DNA from: a virus
Virus record (IMG/VR): IMGVR_UViG_3300030406_003234
Coordinates: 1-23,669 of that record
Length of the DNA: 23,669 nt
Strand: one strand, 5' to 3'
The position numbers were made by a program, and so were the translations under genes. The notes under the pieces are model-generated. The model was not told where the DNA came from and ran no database searches. It saw nothing but the letters and a program-made list of their open reading frames with translations. Shown here piece after piece: positions 1-5,531 of the stretch (position 1 is its first letter; each line of letters opens with the position of its first letter).

Positions 1-371
1 GAAAAATTAGTCGTAAGGGATTAATTAAAAAATTAGATAAAGTTTTTAGTGAATATATAAGACAACGGTTTGCTAAAGATGGTTGGGTCCAATGCGTAAC
101 TTGTGGCACTCGTAAACATTGGAAAGAAGTAGATGCAGGGCATTTTGTATCTCGCAGACATTATTCTACAAGATGGGATCCCTCTAATGTTCACGTACAA
201 TGTAAAAAATGCAATATATTTGGAAATGGTGAAAATTATTTAATGGGAAAATATATTGATCGAACTTACGGAATAGGAAAAGCAGACGAGCTTATTGCAT
301 TATCAAAAAAAATTTGTAAGTTTACAAACGAAGAATTAGTTAATATGATCGAGCATTTTTCTCGTACATAA
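1..371 (+). CDS. ninG: NinG-like recombination protein, 3' part
   Basis: The reading frame is open from base 3 to a TAA at 369-371 and runs off the left edge, so the N-terminus is missing. The visible 122 residues carry the hallmarks of the phage lambda NinG family: a CVTCGT cysteine pair, the DAGHFVSR block, a WDPSNVHVQC block and a second CKKCN cysteine pair, all probably zinc-binding. NinG proteins belong to phage recombination regions. That fits the nearby annealing-protein candidate, OB-fold protein and exonuclease. A terminator follows directly, so this gene closes the upstream transcription unit. Family is confident; biochemical role is inferred from the family. Confidence 0.9.
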   Translation, partial: KISRKGLIKKLDKVFSEYIRQRFAKDGWVQCVTCGTRKHWKEVDAGHFVSRRHYSTRWDPSNVHVQCKKCNIFGNGENYLMGKYIDRTYGIGKADELIALSKKICKFTNEELVNMIEHFSRT

Positions 372-395
372 TTTTTTATTTTGATTTTTAATAGG

Positions 396-427
396 AAAAG
401 GGGAACAATTAGTTCCTCTTTTTTTTG
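396..427 (+). terminator. Rho-independent terminator after ninG
   Basis: AGGGGAAC (399-406) pairs with GTTCCTCT (412-419) with one G-U pair and the loop AATTA. Three A-T pairs extend the base of the stem, and a run of T follows to 426. It separates ninG from the promoter-led unit that starts at 487. Confidence 0.85.
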
Positions 428-434
428 TTAGTTA

Positions 435-466
435 TTTGCTATATTAAAAAGTAACTTGTATATTTA
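435..466 (+). promoter_or_regulatory. Early promoter copy 1 (Bacteroidota-type)
   Basis: TTTG (435-438) and TATATTTA (459-466) are separated by 20 bases. This matches the Bacteroidota primary-sigma layout TTTG/N19-21/TAnnTTTG except for the last base. Bases 434-467 are 31/34 identical to 4535-4568, where the same element precedes a second unit. Transcription would start a few bases before the ATG at 487. Confidence 0.75.
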
Positions 467-486
467 AGTAAATAAATAATATATAT

Positions 487-756
487 ATGAAAACAACAAA
501 ATTCTCAAATATTTATGGTGGTGATTTTCAAATCAATGGCTACTCTATGGATATTTACATTAATGGCAAATTTGTAGGTAATAGAACCTTACAACAGCCT
601 GATCGTACAAAAATGGGTTGGTATGGTCGTAAAACAGAAATATTAGATGATGATTTACTGATCACCCACAAAAACGGTACAAAAATCAATTTATTAATAC
701 GCAAAGGCACAGAAATACTTACAGAGATATTTCCTATTTGCGGTAGATTACAATAA
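487..756 (+). CDS. Small conserved-looking phage protein, function unknown
   Basis: This gene encodes 89 residues and is the first gene behind early promoter copy 1, with an ATG about 20 bases downstream of the -7 element. The protein has short beta-strand-like stretches, a QQPDRTKMGWYGRK segment and a C-terminal PICGR motif. No signal peptide or membrane segment is visible. I do not recognise a functional family. As the first gene of an early unit it could be a host-takeover or regulatory protein, but that is inference from position only. Confidence 0.7.
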   Translation: MKTTKFSNIYGGDFQINGYSMDIYINGKFVGNRTLQQPDRTKMGWYGRKTEILDDDLLITHKNGTKINLLIRKGTEILTEIFPICGRLQ

Positions 757-757
757 T

Positions 758-925
758 ATGGAAAAATTAATAACTACTTTGACCAAAAAGGAAATAGATA
801 TAATTTTAATGGCATTGCAACATTCAATTAATACTTGTAATTGGGATTTAGAAACAGATAAACCTGCCGCAGAATTATTTAATTATTTTTTGGATATACA
901 ATACGCAAATAAAAATGGATCCTAA
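758..925 (+). CDS. Small hypothetical protein (55 aa)
   Basis: An ATG at 758 lies just downstream of the TAA of the previous gene, and the frame ends with TAA at 923-925. The product begins MEKLITTLTKKEIDIILMAL and ends NKNGS. It looks like a small helical soluble protein (KEIDIILMALQHSI helix). Its tight spacing and overlap with the next ORF support translation within the early operon. No family recognised. Confidence 0.55.
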   Translation: MEKLITTLTKKEIDIILMALQHSINTCNWDLETDKPAAELFNYFLDIQYANKNGS

Positions 926-1037
926 AGACAAATTAATAGAATATCAAAATTATAGAATTAAGGTATTAGAAAAACGAATAAAAAAATTAGAAAAATCATT
1001 AAATTATGAAAAAAGAGAAACTGATCGAGTTATATAA
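915..1037 (+). CDS. Small coiled-coil protein (40 aa)
   Basis: The ATG at 915 overlaps the end of the preceding ORF, and the TAA at 1035-1037 overlaps the start of the gene at 1006. The 40-residue product is highly charged and helical, with leucine/isoleucine spacing (IKVLEKRIKKLEKSL) typical of a short coiled coil. It may be an adaptor or a partner of the next protein, but nothing in the sequence proves this. Existence is supported only by operon geometry. Confidence 0.45.
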   Translation: MDPKDKLIEYQNYRIKVLEKRIKKLEKSLNYEKRETDRVI

Positions 1038-1452
1038 AAAATATAATTTGACACAAGATGATGTATTTAAACATCAACATTATGTAATTATTACAAGAAC
1101 AGGAATAGAAAAAATTGAGGCACAAGAAAATATAGAGATCGATTATCAAATGATTAAAACAGAGCCTAATTTTGCTGTAGTACAAGCTTATGGCAAATTA
1201 AATGATAGGCGAATGGAAACATTTGGTTCTGCACTAATCCAAGAATATAAACAGGAAATAGTAAAGAAAAAAGATGAAAATGGAAATTTAGTTGATGATA
1301 TAAAACATACAAGAATTGGTAATTGCAATACTTGGTATGTTGCTGAAATGGCTGAAAAACGAGCATTTAGTAGGATAGTATTGAAATTAACAGGCTTTTA
1401 TGCGTTAGGAGTATTTGGAGAAGATGAGAGCGAAGATTTTAAAAAACAATAA
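1006..1452 (+). CDS. Probable phage recombination protein (possible ssDNA annealing)
   Basis: The protein has 148 residues. Its most distinctive part is the C-terminal stretch WYVAEMAEKRAFSRIVLKLT followed by a GFYALGVFGEDE tail (about 110-143). An 'EKRA-x-R-x-L' helix ahead of an acidic end is reminiscent of phage single-strand-annealing proteins of the ERF/Rad52-like type. The middle (about 45-80) reads as alternating strands. The neighbours are ninG and an OB-fold ssDNA-binding candidate, with an exonuclease further on, so a recombination-mediator role is reasonable. I cannot assign the family firmly; profile searches would be needed. Start is the ATG at 1006. Confidence 0.6.
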   Translation: MKKEKLIELYKKYNLTQDDVFKHQHYVIITRTGIEKIEAQENIEIDYQMIKTEPNFAVVQAYGKLNDRRMETFGSALIQEYKQEIVKKKDENGNLVDDIKHTRIGNCNTWYVAEMAEKRAFSRIVLKLTGFYALGVFGEDESEDFKKQ

Positions 1453-1453
1453 A

Positions 1454-1582
1454 ATGGAAATAAATAATCAAATATTTAACCATTATGAAGTATGGTTAAA
1501 AGAAAAAAAAATAAAAGAAGCAAAAGAATTACTTGAAAAAAATGGTTATAAAGTAATAAATTTGAGGAGTTATAATAAATAA
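1454..1582 (+). CDS. Small hypothetical protein (42 aa)
   Basis: The ATG at 1454 lies just after the preceding TAA, and the TAA is at 1580-1582. The product is a lysine-rich helical peptide (EVWLKEKKIKEAKELLEKNG) ending in a short strand (YKVINLRSY). It sits between the annealing candidate and the OB-fold gene in the same unit. No family recognised. Confidence 0.5.
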   Translation: MEINNQIFNHYEVWLKEKKIKEAKELLEKNGYKVINLRSYNK

Positions 1583-1592
1583 ATAAATAGAA

Positions 1593-1928
1593 ATGAGTAA
1601 AATTAACACAGTAAAAGGTTCTATAAAGCGAATAACTGAATTAGAACACAGAGGAGAATTTAAATTTAAAAAACTAATATTATCAACTGATGATAAATAT
1701 CCACAAACAGTCGCTATTGACTTTACACAAAATAATGTAGGATTGTTAGACACTTGGAACGAGGGTGATCAAGTGGAGGTTTTTTACAATTTAAGAGGTA
1801 GAGAATATGAACGAGATGGCAAAATAGTATATTTTACATCTATAAACGGTTGGAGTGTAAAAGGATTAGGAGATGAAATATCCACACAAGCACAAGCACC
1901 TGATCGAGATGATGATTTACCATTCTAA
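1593..1928 (+). CDS. DUF3127-type OB-fold (ssDNA-binding-like) protein
   Basis: The 111-residue protein matches the pattern of the DUF3127 family of Bacteroidota. It has an N-terminal 'G-x-I-x-x-I' strand, a 'FKFKKLILSTDDKYPQ' strand pair, 'AIDFTQNN' and the very characteristic 'FNLRGRE-Y' type segment (here YNLRGREYERDGK, about 65-77). The C-terminus is an acidic tail ending DDDLPF, like the interaction tip of single-stranded-DNA-binding proteins. It probably coats ssDNA during replication and recombination and recruits partners through the tip. A strong terminator follows directly. Confidence 0.82.
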   Translation: MSKINTVKGSIKRITELEHRGEFKFKKLILSTDDKYPQTVAIDFTQNNVGLLDTWNEGDQVEVFYNLRGREYERDGKIVYFTSINGWSVKGLGDEISTQAQAPDRDDDLPF

Positions 1929-1931
1929 TAT

Positions 1932-1959
1932 AAGGGGGTTTTAATTAACCCCTTTTTTT
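1932..1959 (+). terminator. Hairpin terminator/attenuator
   Basis: GGGGTT (1935-1940) pairs with AACCCC (1947-1952), extended by A-T and G-U pairs at the base, and a T run follows to 1959. The next start codon begins at 1960, immediately after the T run, and no promoter is visible between. Partial readthrough is therefore likely needed for the helicase/sigma genes downstream. Confidence 0.8.
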
Positions 1960-2118
1960 ATGGAAAAGAAATGTAAAAAATGTGGAAAAATATTTCCTAA
2001 AAAAAATTTTGTAATTTACGAAACGAAAAAATATCGTCATTTATGTAGAAAATGCCGATATGATAAAATAACTTTAATTCAATTTCAAATATATAGAAGA
2101 AAAAATAAATTGTGCTAA
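1960..2118 (+). CDS. Small zinc-ribbon protein (52 aa)
   Basis: The frame runs from an ATG at 1960 to a TAA at 2116-2118. The product has two cysteine pairs, CKKCGK (5-10) and CRKC (29-32), spaced as in a treble-clef or zinc-ribbon knuckle, and a basic C-terminus. Small proteins of this kind are common beside phage replication genes and may bind nucleic acid. The stop overlaps the GTG start of the ATPase gene by 7 bases, which suggests translational coupling. Confidence 0.65.
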   Translation: MEKKCKKCGKIFPKKNFVIYETKKYRHLCRKCRYDKITLIQFQIYRRKNKLC

Positions 2119-3017
2119 TAAATTTCACCGACCACCTACACCAATTAAATAATTACCGAAAAGGCAAAACAAAAAAAGCCTTAAAAATTGATCAACACGA
2201 ATTTGATAGTGCTTTTAGATTTGTACATGGTAATATGAATATGATTTTAGGGCATAATAACGTAGGTAAAACGCACTTTATATTTTATTTGATGTTATTA
2301 TATACACAAAAACATAATATAAGATGGTTGGTGTTTAGTTCAGAAAATGAGCCATACTCTTTGATCAAGAAGTTGGTTGAATTTATAGAGGGCAAACCGA
2401 TCAACAAAATTGATGAAGCCGATTACAACAAACATACGGAATATGTAAACAACCATTTTAAATTTGTAGATTGTAATCGCCAATACACACACAAAGAATT
2501 ACTTGAATTAGCAACTAATATAAAAAAGGCATGGGATTATGATGGCTTATTAATTGATCCTATAAATTCACTAAGAAAAGATATAAAAGTAGGTAGTAAC
2601 GGTTATCAATACAGCTATGAAAGTTTAACAGATATTAGAATATTCTGTAAAGCTAATCAAATTGCTACTTGGATAAATTGCCACGCAGTAACCGAGGCAT
2701 TAAGAAAAAGGCACGAGAAAGGCCATTCTTTTAGTGGTCAACCTATACCACCAATGATTGGTGATGCTGAAGGTGGTGCAGTCAATGGCAATAGATGTGA
2801 TGATTTTTTAATTATACATAGATATATCTACGACCAAATAGATTGGATATATACAAGGCTCTATGTTGCTAAAGTAAAGTATCAAGAATTAGGTTACAGA
2901 CCGACCTCAATAGAAAGTCCATTAATGTTTAAATCTATCCTAAATAATGTTGGTTTCGAGTTAAATGGAAAAAATTTAGTAACTTATGTAACTAAAGAAC
3001 AATTAAAAGCACTTTGA
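2112..3017 (+). CDS. RecA/DnaB-fold ATPase, probable replicative helicase
   Basis: The 301-residue protein has a Walker A motif GHNNVGKT (47-54), a Walker B strand LLIDP (146-150), and a strand ending in the sensor-like TWINCHAV (186-193). This is the RecA-like core of phage helicases of the DnaB/RepA class. No N-terminal primase or DnaB-type domain is present, so it is core-only. It probably hydrolyses ATP to unwind or translocate on DNA at the replication fork. The start is a GTG at 2112; a stop lies two codons upstream, and the next in-frame ATG (residue 42) would remove residues just before Walker A. It overlaps the sigma gene by 4 bases. A RecA-type recombinase is the main alternative. 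Confidence 0.75.
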   Translation: MLINFTDHLHQLNNYRKGKTKKALKIDQHEFDSAFRFVHGNMNMILGHNNVGKTHFIFYLMLLYTQKHNIRWLVFSSENEPYSLIKKLVEFIEGKPINKIDEADYNKHTEYVNNHFKFVDCNRQYTHKELLELATNIKKAWDYDGLLIDPINSLRKDIKVGSNGYQYSYESLTDIRIFCKANQIATWINCHAVTEALRKRHEKGHSFSGQPIPPMIGDAEGGAVNGNRCDDFLIIHRYIYDQIDWIYTRLYVAKVKYQELGYRPTSIESPLMFKSILNNVGFELNGKNLVTYVTKEQLKAL

Positions 3018-3529
3018 ATGCACTTTCTGAAATAGCAAAAAAACATAATGATTGGATAAATATTGTCTTGTCTTTTGGTTGTGATCCTGATATTGCAGAG
3101 GATTTAGTTCAAGAAATGTATTTAAAAATAGATTCGTTGATCAAGAGAGGAATAGACATCACCTACAAAGACGAAATAAATTACTATTATATCTACAAAA
3201 CTTTAAAAAGCCTTTTTTTAGATTTAAAACGCAAAGAAAAAAATATTATTAAAGTAAATATTTATGATAATTATATAAAAAATTATGGTAAATATGTGGA
3301 AGAATATTTACAATATAATGAACAAGAAATAGATTTAGTTGAAAAAATGCAAAAATTAAATAAAATATTAGACAACTTATATTGGTACGATAGGAAAATA
3401 TTTGATCTGATCAGCAACGGAATGTCTATACAAGAATTATCTAATCAAACAAAAATTAGTTATTATTCTTTATACAACACTTATAGAAACGTAAAAAAAC
3501 ACATAAAAAATAATTTACAATGGGATTAG
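3014..3529 (+). CDS. ECF-like phage sigma factor
   Basis: The 171-residue protein has the two-domain plan of ECF sigma factors. A region 2-like part includes DIAEDLVQEMYLKI (26-39, like the AEDLVQEvF helix of region 2.2) and YYIYKTLKSLFLDLKRKEK (58-76, like the region 2.3-2.4 block). A region 4-like part at about 111-167 has the helix-turn-helix MSIQELSNQTKISYYSLYNT (137-156). It would bind host RNA polymerase and redirect it to phage promoters. The start is a TTG at 3014 overlapping the TGA of the ATPase gene. The repeated late motif CGTTATA in this window is a plausible target, since ECF -10 elements often contain CGT. The sequence relation is by eye only. Confidence 0.68.
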   Translation: MNALSEIAKKHNDWINIVLSFGCDPDIAEDLVQEMYLKIDSLIKRGIDITYKDEINYYYIYKTLKSLFLDLKRKEKNIIKVNIYDNYIKNYGKYVEEYLQYNEQEIDLVEKMQKLNKILDNLYWYDRKIFDLISNGMSIQELSNQTKISYYSLYNTYRNVKKHIKNNLQWD

Positions 3530-3690
3530 GAGATTTAGTAGAAATAATTACAAAATACACAGGCATAAAATGGTTGGTAAAAAAAATATGGGGAGAGGAT
3601 TGTGGTTGTGATGAAAGAAAGGAAGAATGGAACAAAATAAAAATAAATAGGAATGGCACAAAAAACATTAGAAAAAGAGGACAGGATTAG
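3520..3690 (+). CDS. Small CGC-motif phage protein (56 aa)
   Basis: The ATG at 3520 overlaps the end of the sigma gene and the TAG is at 3688-3690. The product begins MGLGDLVEIITKYTGIKWLV and contains EDCGCDERKEEWNKI (27-41). The 'DCGCDERK' signature after an amphipathic helix recurs in small proteins of Bacteroidota phages as I remember them; function is unknown. It overlaps the next gene by 38 bases. Membrane association through the first helix is possible but not strong. Confidence 0.6.
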   Translation: MGLGDLVEIITKYTGIKWLVKKIWGEDCGCDERKEEWNKIKINRNGTKNIRKRGQD

Positions 3691-3874
3691 TTGGCTAAAT
3701 TTTTTAAATGCCAAAACCTCAACCGTTACATACGAAGATATAGAGTTTATCGTATTGTTACACGCCAAATATTATAATCATAAACCAATTGTGCCTAAAC
3801 CTTGTGGTTGTAAAAACGATCCTGCTCGAAAACAAATTAATAATTATATTGATGAGCTAAACGACCTCTTATAA
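3653..3874 (+). CDS. Small CGC-motif phage protein (73 aa)
   Basis: The 73-residue soluble protein has a central segment LNAKTSTVTYEDIEFIVLLH and a late PCGCKNDPARKQINNYIDEL (49-68). It shares the CGC motif followed by a basic helix with the preceding small protein. This suggests a related metal- or partner-binding element, although the rest is different. Its stop overlaps the ATG of the endonuclease gene by one base (TAATG), so the three are probably translated together. Function not recognised. Confidence 0.62.
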   Translation: MAQKTLEKEDRISWLNFLNAKTSTVTYEDIEFIVLLHAKYYNHKPIVPKPCGCKNDPARKQINNYIDELNDLL

Positions 3875-4518
3875 TGGAAGATTATTATTATACAATAGAC
3901 ATACCAAAAACAGTATATAGGAATTTTAATAAAAGTTCTTGGGTAAATAAACATTTTTCTGTTTCGTATGTTGGCAATTGTATGGAGTTGATGACTGATT
4001 TTTACAAACATACAGAGATCAGAACTCATAATGGTTGGGAAAATTACTACAACAATATAGTTGGATTTAATAATTTAACTAAAATATACGATATATTAGA
4101 ACAGCGATTAGATACTAAAAAAGAATATATAAAAAAATATATATGGCACAGAGTAATTGGTCAAACTTGGAATGGATTTAGGAACGAAATTGCAGTTATA
4201 GATGAATTACAATTAGAGTTTCCTAATACTCAAATAAAAAAGACATCATTTGAAATAGATCACGAATATTGCATAGATGCTGAAATGTACATAGGAGATT
4301 TTCTTTTGCTTGGTATTCAAATAAAACCTGTAAGTTATATGTCTATGAACACAGCCTATCAAAATAGGGCAAAGGAAAACCATAGGAAAAAAAACCAACA
4401 ATATAAACAAAAATATGCGCCATATATTTATGTATATCATAAAGATCATAAAATACACCGCAAACAGTACGTTTTTGATCAGATAAACGTAATATCTACA
4501 CTAAGAAAACATTTTTAA
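3874..4518 (+). CDS. MjaI-like type II restriction endonuclease (CTAG candidate)
   Basis: The 214-residue protein resembles the MjaI restriction endonuclease family. It has an N-terminal THNGWENYY segment (51-59), a central helix with RNEIAVIDEL (103-112), and a PD-(D/E)XK-type core. In the core, D135 lies in EIDHEYCIDAEMY and the strand LLLGIQIKPVSYM places Q149 and K151 in the metal-site position, a known family variant of the (D/E)xK motif. MjaI cuts CTAG. No cognate methyltransferase is seen in the window. Instead the window appears to lack CTAG altogether, so the phage could be immune by site loss. Likely roles are host-DNA breakdown or exclusion of other phages. Family confident at the motif level; specificity is inferred. 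Confidence 0.75.
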   Translation: MEDYYYTIDIPKTVYRNFNKSSWVNKHFSVSYVGNCMELMTDFYKHTEIRTHNGWENYYNNIVGFNNLTKIYDILEQRLDTKKEYIKKYIWHRVIGQTWNGFRNEIAVIDELQLEFPNTQIKKTSFEIDHEYCIDAEMYIGDFLLLGIQIKPVSYMSMNTAYQNRAKENHRKKNQQYKQKYAPYIYVYHKDHKIHRKQYVFDQINVISTLRKHF

Positions 4519-4535
4519 ACATTTTTAATAGGATA

Positions 4536-4567
4536 TTTGCTTTATTAATAAGTAACTTATATATTTA
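4536..4567 (+). promoter_or_regulatory. Early promoter copy 2 (Bacteroidota-type)
   Basis: TTTG (4536-4539), a 20-base spacer and TATATTTA (4560-4567). Bases 4535-4568 differ from the copy at 434-467 at only three positions, including identical spacer sequence AAGTAACTT. It drives the leader and the genes from 4747. Expected transcription start is near 4574. Confidence 0.78.
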
Positions 4568-4574
4568 ATCATTA

Positions 4575-4746
4575 TTAAACAACAAATAAGAGGTTAGTGA
4601 TTAACGTTTATGCGGGCACTATTAAACTGAAAGACGCGGGGCACTGACTAAAATAACTCTAAAGGCCTCTTATAAAATGAGTTTTGGTTGACTAAACCAT
4701 ATAATTATAACAATGCGTCGTTATTCCTCAAATAAAATTAAAAATT
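4575..4746 (+). ncRNA. Structured leader RNA or small RNA, unknown class
   Basis: The region between early promoter 2 and the ATG at 4747 has no ORF and contains GC-richer islands in an otherwise AT-rich setting. A perfect 8-bp outer stem joins ATAAGAGG (4586-4593) and CCTCTTAT (4666-4673). Inside it, TAGTG (4595-4599) can pair with CACTA (4617-4621), or GTTAGTG (4593-4599) with CACTGAC (4642-4648); these are mutually exclusive. A hairpin TGGTT/AACCA spans 4685-4699. GACGC (4633-4637) can pair with GCGTC (4715-4719). GCGGGCACT and GCGGGGCACT are near-repeats. It could be a riboswitch-like leader, a processed small RNA, or part of an origin. I cannot match it to a known class. Confidence 0.55.
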
Positions 4747-5034
4747 ATGGAAAACGAATTAAAATTTAATTTAGATGAAATGGGTTACCAAGACATTGAA
4801 TCTATGAAACTAATTATAGATGTTTGGTACAATTTAGATGATAGAGATATTATGTATGAAGGTACAGGTTTTAATAAAATGAGTGGATATGTATATATAG
4901 CCTTAGATAATGGTGTTACTATCTGTTCTTGTTTTGGTAGAGATGTAGAATATCTTGTAACAGATTTTGCAACAGGAGAAGAATATTTTTACGAAACCTA
5001 CGAAGAAGCACTAAACAAATTAGAAATATTATGA
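4747..5034 (+). CDS. Acidic hypothetical protein (95 aa)
   Basis: This is the first gene after the structured leader. The product is acidic, with strand-rich middle (YVYIALDNGVTICSCFGRDV, 49-68) and a C-terminal FATGEEYFYETYEEALNKLE helix (74-93). No signal peptide, membrane segment or recognised domain. The stop overlaps the next start (ATGA). Its position behind a dedicated early promoter and leader suggests that its level is controlled, but its function is unknown. Confidence 0.7.
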   Translation: MENELKFNLDEMGYQDIESMKLIIDVWYNLDDRDIMYEGTGFNKMSGYVYIALDNGVTICSCFGRDVEYLVTDFATGEEYFYETYEEALNKLEIL

Positions 5035-5246
5035 CAAAAAAATACCAAAAGGTTGTAGATTTTTACAATGAAACGACAAACGAACAAAAATTATTCTTTT
5101 TAGAACTTATAAGCAAAGATATATTTGTTCCTGTACAAAAAGAAGATGGAGTACATTGTTTAGGTCTTGATCAAGAGGCTCCTGTTCTTATGAACGGAAC
5201 AGCATTTCAAATTAATACAGAAGATTGGAAAAGTTATGAAAAATAA
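5031..5246 (+). CDS. Hypothetical protein (71 aa)
   Basis: The start codon overlaps the preceding stop by 4 bases (ATGA), indicating coupled translation. The protein begins with a charged helix (KVVDFYNETTNEQKLFFLEL) and then has a strand-rich part with VQKEDGVHCLGL and PVLMNGTAFQI. It looks like a small soluble protein. I do not recognise a family. It overlaps the following membrane peptide ORF by 11 bases. Confidence 0.65.
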   Translation: MTKKYQKVVDFYNETTNEQKLFFLELISKDIFVPVQKEDGVHCLGLDQEAPVLMNGTAFQINTEDWKSYEK

Positions 5247-5346
5247 AGAGCAATTTATATCATTATTATTATTTACACTGTTTTTATTATTATGTAGCAT
5301 ATTTTTATTAAGCTTAGAAAATATGATAAATTGTTTTTTTACATAA
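5236..5346 (+). CDS. Putative small membrane peptide (36 aa)
   Basis: The ATG at 5236 lies inside the end of the previous gene and the TAA is at 5344-5346. After five polar residues there is one strongly hydrophobic stretch (ISLLLFTLFLLLCSIFLLSL, 8-27), which would span the membrane once. Short AT-rich ORFs can give hydrophobic translations by chance. Support therefore rests on the coupled start and on its filling the gap before the next promoter. Confidence 0.45.
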   Translation: MKNKEQFISLLLFTLFLLLCSIFLLSLENMINCFFT

Positions 5347-5365
5347 TAAAAAACTTATATATTTA
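5334..5365 (+). promoter_or_regulatory. Possible third early promoter
   Basis: AACTTATATATTTA at 5352-5365 contains the TATATTTA -7 element (5358-5365) with the same preceding AACTTA as early promoter 2. The -33 region 20 bases upstream reads TTTT instead of TTTG. It sits 16 bases ahead of the ATG at 5382. Confidence 0.5.
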
Positions 5366-5381
5366 TATAAATTAATATACT

Positions 5382-5531
5382 ATGAGAACGCAATTAGATG
5401 ATTTAAGAGCAGAAATAAGGTTATGTGAAGTCAATAAAAAACAAGCCGCTCAAGAAAAAGATATACAAAAATGGAGGTATTGGGATAAAAAAGAGCAACA
5501 CGCAAGACTTATCATTTATAATATTCAATGA
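5382..5531 (+). CDS. Small helical protein (49 aa)
   Basis: The frame runs from an ATG at 5382 to a TGA at 5529-5531, which overlaps the start of the next gene (ATGA). The product is a charged amphipathic helix (LDDLRAEIRLCEVNKKQAAQ, 5-24) followed by KWRYWDKKEQHARLIIYNIQ. Coiled-coil interaction is likely. Coupling to the next gene, itself helical, suggests that they act together. No family recognised. Confidence 0.6.
   Translation: MRTQLDDLRAEIRLCEVNKKQAAQEKDIQKWRYWDKKEQHARLIIYNIQ

Noticed and set aside
1529-1753. Minus-strand open frames here and elsewhere
   Set aside because: All lie opposite better-supported + strand genes, are low-complexity and hydrophobic or serine-rich, and have no promoter or operon context.
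4685-4699. T-arm-like hairpin suggesting a tRNA in the leader
   Set aside because: The loop GACTA (or TGACTAA) does not match the TTCRANY pattern and no acceptor stem or anticodon arm of tRNA size can be formed.
4719-4725. CGTTATT upstream of the gene at 4747
   Set aside because: One base off the late motif and 21 bases from the ATG, so it lacks the fixed five-base spacing.
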